Positions 53,206 to 61,362 of a stretch of 64,000 nt of DNA are shown piece by piece. A program made the position numbers and the translations under genes. The DNA comes from Kiritimatiellia bacterium (GTDB lineage Bacteria > Verrucomicrobiota > Kiritimatiellia > CAIQIC01 > JAGNIJ01): the NCBI GenBank assembly GCA_018001225.1, contig JAGNIJ010000011.1:1-64000 (forward strand), read 5' to 3'. The notes beneath the pieces are model-generated. The model did not search any database. It worked only from the letters and a program-made list of their open reading frames with translations, and was not told the origin of the DNA. Positions within the stretch are counted from its first letter, which is position 1. Every line of letters begins with the position of its first letter.

Positions 53206-54061
53206 CCTGGGCGCGGCCGTCCGCGCCTTGCAGGTACTCGCGCAGCGTCACGCGGCCGCGCGGCGGCGAACACACGTCGCGCGTGGACATGAACAACAGC
53301 AGCCGCCCCATGGCATGGTGCCGCGGGGAGAAAGGCCGAAGCACGGCCAGCGTCGCCCGGCAAACCCCCGCCGGTACGCGGACGATCCGCGGCGGCCGGT
53401 TCTGCACCTCGAAGCAGGTACGGCAGATATCCAGCCAGCTCAAGTGCTCCGGGCCGCCCGCCTCGACGACCTCATAGATCACCGTTTCCATATCGGCCAA
53501 CATGATGGCCGCCAGGTCTACGACGTGGATGGGCGTGCTTTTTTCCACGCCGCGCCCGATGACGAACAGCGGTCCGCGCGCGGCCATCTTTTTCATCTCC
53601 GCCAGGTCGGAGAAAAAGCCGCCCGACCGGAAGATCACCCACGGCACCGCGGACGCGCGCAGGGCCGTCTCGAACCGGTGCTTCGCGGCCAGCAACGGCG
53701 CCTCCCGGCGCCCCTCCGGCGTGCCCGCGGGCGAGATGAAGCCGAACTTGCCGACGCGGCTCTTCTCGGCCTCGCGCAGCAGGTTCAGGTTTCCGCGAAA
53801 ATCCACGTCGTCGTGCGTCAGGCGGCCCTTGAGCCGGGTGATGCCGACGCATGAGATCACCCGGTCAAACCCGTCGCAGACACCCCGAAGCGTCTCGGGC
53901 CGGGTGACGTCCGCCTCCCGGATTTCGAGGAGCGGATGATCGAGCCCGGCCAGTTCCCGGCGGGAAAGGACCAGCGCACGGACCTCGTTGCCCCGCGCCA
54001 GGGCCTGGCGCACGAGTTCCTTCCCGAGCACACCGCCCGCCCCGGCAATCAGCATCTTCAT
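53201..54061 (-). CDS. NAD(P)-binding SDR/NmrA-like protein
   Basis: A 286-residue cytoplasmic protein with the Rossmann start MKMLIAGAGGVLGKELVRQAL (GxxGxxG). CVGITRLKG and FGFISPAGTPEG are strand-loop regions of atypical SDRs; the classic YxxxK is replaced by SPAGTPEGRREAP, as in NmrA-like or DUF-type reductases. A possible regulatory or reductase role. It follows the Cache-like gene by 13 bases and ends within a CTTAAG box. Confidence 0.8.
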   Translation of the reverse strand: MKMLIAGAGGVLGKELVRQALARGNEVRALVLSRRELAGLDHPLLEIREADVTRPETLRGVCDGFDRVISCVGITRLKGRLTHDDVDFRGNLNLLREAEKSRVGKFGFISPAGTPEGRREAPLLAAKHRFETALRASAVPWVIFRSGGFFSDLAEMKKMAARGPLFVIGRGVEKSTPIHVVDLAAIMLADMETVIYEVVEAGGPEHLSWLDICRTCFEVQNRPPRIVRVPAGVCRATLAVLRPFSPRHHAMGRLLLFMSTRDVCSPPRGRVTLREYLQGADGRAQA

Positions 54062-54074
54062 TCCCAGCCTCCGT

Positions 54075-54704
54075 TCAGGGCAGGTACTCGATCCGCCATT
54101 CCGTGGACGGCAGGGCCAGCGACACGGACTTCCAGTCGCCCTTCCGGTCGCCGTCCTCCTCCTCGGCCAGCACGCCGCGGCAGAAGATCCGGTAGCCGCG
54201 GCAGCGGTCGAGCCCGGTCGCCTCCAGGAACGCCTCGGTGCGGACCATGATGCTGACCACCGATTCGAGCCGGCCGTCCGTGAGCACGGGATAGCGCATG
54301 GCGATCAGGCGCGGCTGCATGATGTTGCCGTGCGCGGGCTCGCTCAACTGCGGCGCCGGCGCCTTGCGCATCAGGTCCCAGAAGTAGTCCAGTTGCTCGA
54401 CCTTCTTCAGGTCGAAACCGCGCGCCAGGAAATCGCGCTTGTTATAGACCTCGCGGATCACGAAGTCCGTGTCGATCAGCGTGCCGCCGAAGAAGCCCTC
54501 CGTGTTCTTCGCGAGGGGCTTCATGACCTGGCGCAACGTGTCCACCGTGGGCTTCTGGTCGGCCACGGCCTTCAGCCCGGCGAAGAGGCCGGCAAAGTAC
54601 TTCTCCGCCGCGGCGCCGATCGGATCGGACGGCGGGGTTGGCGTGGCGCCCAGGCGCGACGCGGCCAGCAGGACCACAACCAGCGGAACCAGGTATCTCC
54701 TCAT
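54075..54704 (-). CDS. Exported PDC/Cache-like protein
   Basis: A 209-residue periplasmic protein with an AAAGGAG ribosome site. Signal peptide MRRYLVPLVVVLLAASRLGA. The mature part (QVMKPLAKNTEGFFGGTLIDTDFVIREVYN, later IMVRTEAFLEATGL) resembles a free-standing Cache-type sensing or ligand-binding domain. No membrane anchor at the C-terminus. Four-base overlap with the methyltransferase gene suggests coupling. Family call is tentative. Confidence 0.6.
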   Translation of the reverse strand: MRRYLVPLVVVLLAASRLGATPTPPSDPIGAAAEKYFAGLFAGLKAVADQKPTVDTLRQVMKPLAKNTEGFFGGTLIDTDFVIREVYNKRDFLARGFDLKKVEQLDYFWDLMRKAPAPQLSEPAHGNIMQPRLIAMRYPVLTDGRLESVVSIMVRTEAFLEATGLDRCRGYRIFCRGVLAEEEDGDRKGDWKSVSLALPSTEWRIEYLP

Positions 54705-55408
54705 CTTGCTTTCTCCTTTGCGGTTTCGGGTTTGCGAAGCTCGAACAGGCTCAAGTAGCCGGAATGCCGCGAGGCGATGCGCCAGTGCCCGCGGAACGGG
54801 CCGGCGTCCAGCGCGTCGCGCAGGCGGCCGGCGATGTTCTCCTTGATTTGCGGCTGGCGGAACAGCCAGTAGCCCGAGTACGCGCACAGGCTCCCGAACC
54901 AGGAGTACGGGACGTCCACGTCCAGGATGGCGGCCAGCCCGCCCGGCCGCAGGACCCGCCACAGCTCGGTCAGCGCTCGGCATTTCAAGCCGTAGTCCAG
55001 GTGATGGAAGAAGAACGTCGAGATCGCGCGGTCGAATGCCGCGTCGGCATGGGGCAGTTCCTCCGCCAGGGCCGCGTCGAATTCGAGCCCCTCGCGGCCG
55101 CCCGTCTTGCGCCGGGCCACGGCGATCATCGCCTCGGCCGCGTCCAACCCGACCACCCGGCGATCCGGCCCCGCCGGGATCGCGGCATGAAGCTGGCGCG
55201 TCAGCACGCCGGTGCCGCAGCCCACGTCCAGCGCCGCCAGCGGACGATCGAGGCGCAGGCGCTCCAGCACGCGCCGATGGAGCCGCGCTTCCGTCCCGAG
55301 CGTCATCAGCGGGGCCAGCCAGTCGTACCACGGCGCGGCGTGGTCCAGCGTGACGCCGGCCGTGCGCCGGGCGACCGCGGAGCGCGGGTGCAATTTCTTT
55401 CTACGCAT
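54701..55408 (-). CDS. Class I SAM-dependent methyltransferase (UbiE-like)
   Basis: A 235-residue enzyme. Motif I is LDVGCGTGVLTRQL (about 60-73), then VVGLDAAEAMIAVAR, FDRAISTFFFHHLD and LWRVLRPGGLAAILDVD. UbiE/COQ5-like enzymes often methylate isoprenoid quinones or polar lipids; its place after the class I isoprenoid enzyme (8-base overlap) supports an isoprenoid or lipid substrate, but this is inference. Confidence 0.85.
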   Translation of the reverse strand: MRRKKLHPRSAVARRTAGVTLDHAAPWYDWLAPLMTLGTEARLHRRVLERLRLDRPLAALDVGCGTGVLTRQLHAAIPAGPDRRVVGLDAAEAMIAVARRKTGGREGLEFDAALAEELPHADAAFDRAISTFFFHHLDYGLKCRALTELWRVLRPGGLAAILDVDVPYSWFGSLCAYSGYWLFRQPQIKENIAGRLRDALDAGPFRGHWRIASRHSGYLSLFELRKPETAKEKAR

Positions 55409-56429
55409 ACGGAATGCCCTCCAGGTCCAGGACGGCCAGCATCGAGCGGGCCATCGATTCCGCCTGGGCGCCGCCGAAGCCGAGCCCGGCCTCGCCCAGC
55501 GTCCGAAGGCCGTCGCGCATCAGGCCCAGCCCGCGCCGGGCGGCCGGCAGCGCGGCGTGCGGAACGCGCAGGTACAGCCGGTCGTATACGTCGCGCGCCG
55601 CGCCGCGCAGGTGGTCGAGCGCGGCGGGATCGGAGTGCGCGAGAACGGAAAGGACATAGTTGTGCCGGCCCTCGAGCAGGTCGCGGGCCATGTCGCGCAC
55701 GTCGTCGAGCAACTGGCAACCCAGCCCGAACTGCATGAGCGCGTCCTTCAGGCCCTGCCGCCGGGCCGCGGCCAGGTCCGCCTCCAGGAGGTCCGGGCCC
55801 GTGAACGCGACGTTGAACAACAGCCCCGTCTTGAGCCGGTGGATCACCTGGAGCACGTACTCGGGGTCGGGGCGTTCGCGAATGCCGCCCTCCTCCGTCG
55901 CCTCCTGCGCCGCGCTGGGCAGCAGCCGGCGCAGCGATGCCCGCGCCAGGAGCGCGCCCTGCTCCGGCGCGATCAACCCCGACGCGGCCGCCTCGGCCAG
56001 CATTTCCGCGAGGACCCGGTCGGCGGCCATCACGACGACCACCTGCCGCATGACACGCGAAGAGCCCGGCATCTCCAGCGGCACGACGACCTTGTCCTCG
56101 TCGTCCAGCAGGTTGTCGGCGGAGGTCACCCAGATGCGGAAGAGGTGGATCAGCCGCCCGTACAGCATCCGGCGCGGCGCCTCGATGCCGAGGAGGTGGT
56201 ACGCGGAGTGGAACAGGGTCGAGAACAGGTTCTTCCGCCAGGCATAAAACGAGGAGGGCACGGCGCCGGGCCGCACGGCGTACTCTGCGGGCGTGCCGTC
56301 CGGCGAGGCCAGGTACGGCGCCAGCCGCGCGTAGACCTCGCGGATGCACTCCTGCTGCTCGCGCAGCGAGCGGCGCAGGATGCGGCCGGTCTCGAACAGT
56401 TTTTCCCAGGTGCGAAGCATGGTGTTCAT
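55401..56429 (-). CDS. Class I isoprenoid biosynthesis enzyme
   Basis: A 342-residue protein with two Asp-rich motifs: DNLLDDEDKVVVP (about 112-124) and GCQLLDDVRDMARDLLEGRHNY, as in trans-prenyltransferase or terpene-synthase-type folds. ATG at 56429 gives MNTMLRTWEKLF; a GTG at 56447 would add six residues. It is divergent from the response regulator, and the CTTAAG box pair lies between them. Product is unknown; it could make a polyprenyl or triterpene-like membrane lipid with the neighbouring methyltransferase and SDR. Confidence 0.75.
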   Translation of the reverse strand: MNTMLRTWEKLFETGRILRRSLREQQECIREVYARLAPYLASPDGTPAEYAVRPGAVPSSFYAWRKNLFSTLFHSAYHLLGIEAPRRMLYGRLIHLFRIWVTSADNLLDDEDKVVVPLEMPGSSRVMRQVVVVMAADRVLAEMLAEAAASGLIAPEQGALLARASLRRLLPSAAQEATEEGGIRERPDPEYVLQVIHRLKTGLLFNVAFTGPDLLEADLAAARRQGLKDALMQFGLGCQLLDDVRDMARDLLEGRHNYVLSVLAHSDPAALDHLRGAARDVYDRLYLRVPHAALPAARRGLGLMRDGLRTLGEAGLGFGGAQAESMARSMLAVLDLEGIPYA

Positions 56430-56484
56430 GTCCAGGTTGGACAACACTCTCCGCCGGATGTCGCTGGCATTCCACCGGATTTGC

Positions 56485-56500
56485 CTTAAGATTGCTTAAG
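56485..56500. promoter_or_regulatory. Paired CTTAAG box between response regulator and isoprenoid gene
   Basis: CTTAAG-ATTG-CTTAAG, the same layout as 53190-53205, ending directly before the ATG of the response regulator (56501). It can serve both divergent genes. The TAAGAT inside it could be a -10 for a leaderless regulator transcript, implying autoregulation. Confidence 0.55.
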
Positions 56501-57223
56501 ATGGAGCGTGAGAAATCCAGCGCCGAACCCGCGCCGGCCGGCCTGCTCGTGATCGAGGACGATCCACGGGTGGCCGGCAGCCTGGCGCGGGGCTTGCGCG
56601 AGGCCGGGTTTGAAGTGCGCATCGCGGGACGCCTGGCCGAGGCGAGCGCGGCCATGGCCGCCGCCCCGCCCGCCCTGCTGGTGCTGGACCTGTCCCTCCC
56701 GGACGGCGACGGCCTGCAGTGGCTCCGGCGATGCCGCCGCGAAGGCCACCGCCAGCCCGTGATCATCCTGACCGCACGCGACGCCGTCGCGGATCGCGTG
56801 ACCGGGCTGGAGGAGGGCGCGGACGACTACCTCGCCAAGCCCTTCTCGTTCGCCGAACTGCTGGCCCGCATCCGGGCGAGGCTGCGCAGCGCGGCGCGGG
56901 AGGCGCCCGCCGACATCCTGCGCGTGGCGGACCTGGAAGTGGACCGCCGGCACCGCGAGGTGCGGCGCGCCGGGCGCCTGGTGGAACTGACCGCGCGGGA
57001 GTTCGACATGCTGGCCTGCCTGGCCCAGTGGGCCGGGCATCCCGTGTCCCGGGACATGCTCGCGCGGGACGTCTGGAAGGTCAACCGGCGCCTGACGCCG
57101 TTGGACAATGTCATCGACGTCCACCTGTCCCATCTCCGCGAGAAGATCGACCGGGGCCGCGAGGAGAAGCTGATCCGCACCGTGCGCGGCGTCGGCTTTG
57201 TGCTGGCGGGGGGCGCGCCGTGA
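56501..57223 (+). CDS. OmpR-type response regulator (CusR/CopR-like)
   Basis: A 240-residue regulator. Receiver domain 14-128: acidic pocket VIEDD (17-21), phospho-acceptor Asp63 (VLDLSLPDG) and Lys113 (LAKPFS). C-terminal winged helix (about 140-238) ends LIRTVRGVGFVL, as in CusR/CopR-type regulators. It overlaps its histidine kinase by GTGA and follows a CTTAAG box directly, so it probably controls itself and the envelope genes on the other strand. Confidence 0.93.
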   Translation: MEREKSSAEPAPAGLLVIEDDPRVAGSLARGLREAGFEVRIAGRLAEASAAMAAAPPALLVLDLSLPDGDGLQWLRRCRREGHRQPVIILTARDAVADRVTGLEEGADDYLAKPFSFAELLARIRARLRSAAREAPADILRVADLEVDRRHREVRRAGRLVELTAREFDMLACLAQWAGHPVSRDMLARDVWKVNRRLTPLDNVIDVHLSHLREKIDRGREEKLIRTVRGVGFVLAGGAP

Positions 57224-58266
57224 AACTGCGCCTGCGCAGCCGGGTGTTCCTCTATCTCCTCGGGCTGCTCTTCTTCTTCATCGCCGCCCAGGCCGTCATC
57301 TACGCGATCGTCGAATACATCGGCTGGCGGAACAACCCGGGCGAGGCGTTGAGCGAAGGCATGCACGAGGTCCTGAAGGCCACGAGCCTGGACCTGTTCC
57401 TGCTTCTCCCGCTGGTCCTGCTGGCCTGGTGGATATCGGGCTGGGTCATCGCCCCGGTGCGGACGATCGCCGCGACGGCGGACCGCATCCGGGCCGGCCG
57501 GTTTTCCGAGCGCATCGAAACGGATCTCATGCCCGACGACGAGATGCACAACCTGGCGGACACGATCAACGCCGCGTTCAACCGCTACGAGGCCGTGGTG
57601 CAGCGCCTGCGCCGGTTCAGCGGCGACGCCTCGCACCAGCTGCGCACCCCGATCGCCGCGATCCGCAGCCTGGGCGAGGTGGCCCTGACCCAGCCGCGCG
57701 ACCCCGGCCACTACCGGGATACCGTCGAGACCATGCTGGCCGAATTGGAGCGCCTTACCCGGATCGTGGACCAGTTGCTGCAGCTCTCGCGGCTCGAGTC
57801 CGGCGCCCTGCGCGCGCAGTTCGCGCCGGTCGACCTTGCCGACACCGCCGAAAAAGTGAAGGGCATCTACCTGCCGCTCTGCCAGGAGCGGGGCGTCGCC
57901 CTCGAAGTCCGCGTCGAGCCGGGATTGCGCACCACGGGCAGCGAGGAACTCCTGGTGGAACTGCTCGGCAACCTGCTGGACAACGCCATCCGCCACAGTC
58001 CGCCGGGCGGAACGATCCAGCTGAAGACCGGCCGGCGGGATTCTCATGCCGTGCTGGCGGTCCAGGATGACGGCCCGGGCATCCCCACGGAATTTGCCGC
58101 CCGCATCTTCGACCGGTTCACGAGCGTGCCCAGCGGCCGGCCGGGCCAGGCCGGCCTCGGACTGGCGCTGGCCGCGGACATCGCCGCCGTCCACGGCGGG
58201 CGGTTGTCCCTGGTCAATCCCGGCGCGCCGCGCGCCCTGTTTGAATGCGTCCTGCCGCTACGGTAG
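57220..58266 (+). CDS. Sensor histidine kinase
   Basis: A 348-residue inner-membrane kinase from GTG 57220 (GTGA overlap). Two helices (about 10-32 and 57-80) enclose only a 24-residue periplasmic loop (EYIGWRNNPGEALSEGMHEV), so it may sense within the membrane. HAMP (about 78-130; APVRTIAATADRIRAGRFSERI), DHp with His139 (GDASHQLRTPI), then the ATPase domain with LLGNLLDNAIRHSPPGG, DDGPGIP and GLGLALAADI. It is the partner of the OmpR-type regulator. Confidence 0.93.
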   Translation: MKLRLRSRVFLYLLGLLFFFIAAQAVIYAIVEYIGWRNNPGEALSEGMHEVLKATSLDLFLLLPLVLLAWWISGWVIAPVRTIAATADRIRAGRFSERIETDLMPDDEMHNLADTINAAFNRYEAVVQRLRRFSGDASHQLRTPIAAIRSLGEVALTQPRDPGHYRDTVETMLAELERLTRIVDQLLQLSRLESGALRAQFAPVDLADTAEKVKGIYLPLCQERGVALEVRVEPGLRTTGSEELLVELLGNLLDNAIRHSPPGGTIQLKTGRRDSHAVLAVQDDGPGIPTEFAARIFDRFTSVPSGRPGQAGLGLALAADIAAVHGGRLSLVNPGAPRALFECVLPLR

Positions 58267-60048
58267 CGGCGTCTTGTTATCCGGCAGGGCGGGTTCGTTA
58301 TCGTCCAGCCAATCGGACCGCCGGAGCTGGGCCAGGTACGAATCCGCGTCCACCTGGGGCGGCGGAGTATAGGGCGCGGCGGGCTGGGCCACCCGGTCGA
58401 GCTTGGTCCGCTTGACGCGGAAGTCCGGCTGGCGCTCGGCGAAGGCGATGGACTTGGCGTGGCGCACGAGACGGTCGAGATCGGCGATGTAGCGGTTCAG
58501 GTAATAGCCGCCCAGGGGGGTGATGGTTTTTTCCTCGGCCGCCCCGGCGAAGTCCGCCTTGGCGTCCATGCTCATGATCATGTAGCGATCGCGGGCCTGG
58601 AGAATCGTGAGCGCGCGGCCCTGGAAGTCGTCCAGGTCCGGGTCCAGCGACTGTTCCGTCAAGACCAGGACCTGCTTGGCGGCGCAGAAGAGATCGAACC
58701 ACACGCGGAACAGCGGTTCGGGCACGATGGCCTCCGGGTGCTTCAGGCGCTCGATGGAGATGTCCCCCAGGGCGGTCAGGTGGTCGCCGATGCGCTCCAG
58801 GTCTTTCATGCACCGCCCCAGGTGCTGCAGAAACAGCGTCTGGCGGCGGGACAGGTAGCGGCTCGTGAGGTGGCCCAGGTAATGATACATGGCCTGCTTC
58901 ACCTCGTTGATGACCTCCTCGTCGGCGTACAGGCGGCGCAGGCTGGCGCGGCAGCCCTTGAGCATGACCGTGCCGTTGGTATCCATGCAGCGCACGCACA
59001 GGTGGGCCATGCGGCGAAGCTCCCGGATGGCGGCGCACAGGGCCTGTTCGGGTTTATCCAGCAGGTCGGCATCCAGGTGGCTGGGTTCCGGGGGCGGTTC
59101 GCGCGACGGCCACAGCACCCGGAGCAGGCCCGCGACCGGCCTGCTGGCCGGCAGCACGAGCAGCGCGGCGGCCGTCATCACGAAGAGATGGAGATTGGCG
59201 GTCTGGCGCGACAGGTCGGACGAACTCCACAGCATCAGCGCGCGCACGGCGGGATACGCGAGCAGCGCCAGCACCACGTTGAACAGGTTGAACACCAGGT
59301 GTCCCAGGGCCGAGCGCCGGGCCTCGACGTTCATCGCCGCGCTGGCCGTCAGCGCCACGATGCACGTCCCGATGTGCGCGCCCAGCACGATGGGGAAGAC
59401 CTGCTCGAACTGGGTGAACACGCCGGCGGTGATCAGGGCAAAGCACAGGCCGATCACCGCCCCGCTGCTGGTAACCAGCGCCGTCAGCAGCGCCGAGAGG
59501 CCCACCCCGTACAGGCGCCCGCTCCAGGTCTCTCCGTGGATGCGCGCCAGCCAGGGCGCCAGCATGTCCTTGTGGGGGGCGATGGCCTCGCTGATCGTCG
59601 TCATGCCCAGGAACAGCAGCCCGAAGCCCAGCAGGGCGCGGCCCGACTCCCGTACGCGGGAGCCCGGCGCGGCCGCGCTCACGATGAACCCGATGCCGAT
59701 CGCCATCCAGGAGTAGTGTCCGATGTGGAAGGAAATCAACTGCATCGAAAGCGCCGTGCCGACGTTGGCCCCGAGCATGGGCGGTACGGACTCCGCCAGG
59801 CCCATCAGGCCGGCGTTGACGAAGCCGGCGATCATGGTGGTTGCCGCGCCGCTGTGGGCCAGGAAGCCCACCAGCGTCCCGAGCACCAAGCCCTGCACGC
59901 GGCGGCGCGCGGTGCGCCCCAGGATCACGCGCAGCGCCTCGCCCGCGGCCGCCCTCAAGCCCTGGGTCATCACGTGCATGCCGAAGATAAACAGGCTCAT
60001 GCCGCCGATGACCCGGAACGCCAGTAACATCCAATCCTGCCCGCTCAT
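58258..60048 (-). CDS. Na/Pi cotransporter family protein (NptA/YjbB-like) with PhoU-like tail
   Basis: A 596-residue membrane protein; ATG 60048 has an AAGGAG ribosome site. The first 330 residues contain the duplicated PNaS repeats GFLAHSGAATTMIAGFVNAG and ALVTSSGAVIGLCFALITAG (with the Q/S-S-S/A type loop), and GANVGTALSMQ and GAHIGTCIVALT. The C-terminal half is a PhoU-like helical domain (HLGRCMKDLERIGDHLTALGD). It probably exports or imports phosphate with sodium. Convergent with the kinase, overlapping by 9 bases. Confidence 0.9.
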   Translation of the reverse strand: MSGQDWMLLAFRVIGGMSLFIFGMHVMTQGLRAAAGEALRVILGRTARRRVQGLVLGTLVGFLAHSGAATTMIAGFVNAGLMGLAESVPPMLGANVGTALSMQLISFHIGHYSWMAIGIGFIVSAAAPGSRVRESGRALLGFGLLFLGMTTISEAIAPHKDMLAPWLARIHGETWSGRLYGVGLSALLTALVTSSGAVIGLCFALITAGVFTQFEQVFPIVLGAHIGTCIVALTASAAMNVEARRSALGHLVFNLFNVVLALLAYPAVRALMLWSSSDLSRQTANLHLFVMTAAALLVLPASRPVAGLLRVLWPSREPPPEPSHLDADLLDKPEQALCAAIRELRRMAHLCVRCMDTNGTVMLKGCRASLRRLYADEEVINEVKQAMYHYLGHLTSRYLSRRQTLFLQHLGRCMKDLERIGDHLTALGDISIERLKHPEAIVPEPLFRVWFDLFCAAKQVLVLTEQSLDPDLDDFQGRALTILQARDRYMIMSMDAKADFAGAAEEKTITPLGGYYLNRYIADLDRLVRHAKSIAFAERQPDFRVKRTKLDRVAQPAAPYTPPPQVDADSYLAQLRRSDWLDDNEPALPDNKTPLP

Positions 60049-60189
60049 GTCCGCTCCTTGGTCAGAAAGGAAACAAGCCCTACACCCCGTGGCCGGGCAA
60101 TTCAACATGCTTTTGAGCCCGGGCATAAGGGGAAAGGAGAGACACCGCCTGCGAAGCCTCCGCGCCGCTCCGCGATCCCTCCGCATTAC

Positions 60190-60300
60190 TTCCACACCTT
60201 GCAAGGTGTGGAACTTTCACACGCACTTCAAATGTTATCTATTATGCGTATTAGCAGCATGATACAAAATACAAGATTTCACACGTTGCAAGGTGTGGAA
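60190..60300. repeat. Pair of CCACACCTTGCAAGG-type palindromes flanking an AT-rich spacer
   Basis: A perfect 24-base palindrome (60190-60213; half TTCCACACCTTG) and a near-copy (60278-60300, TTCACACG left half) flank a 64-base AT-rich spacer. It shares the TTGCAA centre and overall plan of the pair at 15143-15286. The rest of the 60049-60592 gap shows no gene. Confidence 0.8.
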
Positions 60301-60538
60301 GTTGTTCATGGACATTTCGTGAGATTGTTTATTCCTCGCGGCGGCGAGTTGCGGCTCGTTAGAGGCTTGCCTTCCACGTGCGGAGCCTCTCCGCTTCACG
60401 GAGAATACGACAAGGAGGACGAGCGTCCACGCGAGTCGAAGGGAGTGGCGCGAACCGTGGGGCGCACTCACGAGCGCTCTTCCTGTCCTCGCGGATCCGG
60501 GATCCTCCTTCGTTCTTGCACCCCGAACCCGGGCGGCG

Positions 60539-60568
60539 TTAAGGTGCCTCGACAAGGGCGGATAAAAT
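60539..60568 (+). promoter_or_regulatory. Candidate promoter of the thiolase/AllH operon
   Basis: TAAAAT (60563-60568, five of six matches) with TTAAGG (60539-60544) 18 bases ahead; 25 bases before the first start codon, with a GGAGGAA ribosome site between. Confidence 0.4.
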
Positions 60569-60592
60569 GCCGCCCGCATACCCGGAGGAAAT

Positions 60593-61360
60593 ATGGCGAT
60601 AGAACTGGAAAAAATCCTGCGTCCCGTGGACACCCCGGTCCCTCCCTTCCCGCCCAAGTATATGAAGGTGGCCAGCGGAGAGGACATGGTCGTCCGCCAG
60701 ATCAGCCGCGAGGAGGTTCCGGACCTCCTGCCACACGTCGAGCCGCTGATCCACGTCGAGCGCGATTACTACGACATCGTCGCCGTCCGCGTGTACGCGG
60801 AGTTGCTCGGCTACTACCGGCACCGCGTGCAGGACGAGTACGTCCTGGTCGCCCAGATCAACGGCGAGTTGGCGGCCATCGTCAACGGCCGTTCCCTCAA
60901 CAAGGACGTCGGCGTGTCCTACCACACCCTCGCCCTGCGGCGCGGCCTGCGCGTCGGCGCGCACGCCTTCGCGGCGAAGATGGAATACCACATGGACATC
61001 CTCGGCCATAAGGAGGTTCTCATCGTCGCCGAGTCGCCTATCGGGTTCCGGCGGTGGATGATCGAGTACCACCTCGAGAAGCGGTTCAACGTGGCGCACG
61101 AGCTCGGCGGCGTGCCGTCGTGGGCGCTGACCAAGCCGCTGTTCGACGCCGCGCGCGACACGCTCGTCGTCGGCCGCCGCCCCGTGCCGGAGGCGCTGCT
61201 GAAGAAGGCGCAGGCGGCCATCCTGCCGCCGTCCAACCCGCCCAAGCCGCCCGCGGACCTGATGGGCGCCACGCGGTCCAAGAACGATCCCACGGGCACC
61301 TCGCTCCTATTGAGCCGTCAAAAGCTGGCCGAACTGGGCGAGCCGGAAGGGAAGGTGTGA
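60593..61360 (+). CDS. GNAT-like acyltransferase family protein
   Basis: A 255-residue cytoplasmic protein with a strong GGAGGAAAT ribosome site. The region about 60-165 reads like an acyl-CoA-binding GNAT fold: EYVLVAQINGELAAIVNGR, the turn LRRGLRVGAHAFAAKMEYHM in the place of the pyrophosphate loop, and VLIVAESPIGFRRWMIEYHLEKRF as the final strand-helix. The C-terminal 70 residues are Pro/Lys-rich. It is first in a five-gene operon with a thiolase two bases after its stop, so an acyl-CoA link is plausible. Family call is tentative. Confidence 0.55.
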   Translation: MAIELEKILRPVDTPVPPFPPKYMKVASGEDMVVRQISREEVPDLLPHVEPLIHVERDYYDIVAVRVYAELLGYYRHRVQDEYVLVAQINGELAAIVNGRSLNKDVGVSYHTLALRRGLRVGAHAFAAKMEYHMDILGHKEVLIVAESPIGFRRWMIEYHLEKRFNVAHELGGVPSWALTKPLFDAARDTLVVGRRPVPEALLKKAQAAILPPSNPPKPPADLMGATRSKNDPTGTSLLLSRQKLAELGEPEGKV

Positions 61361-61362
61361 CC

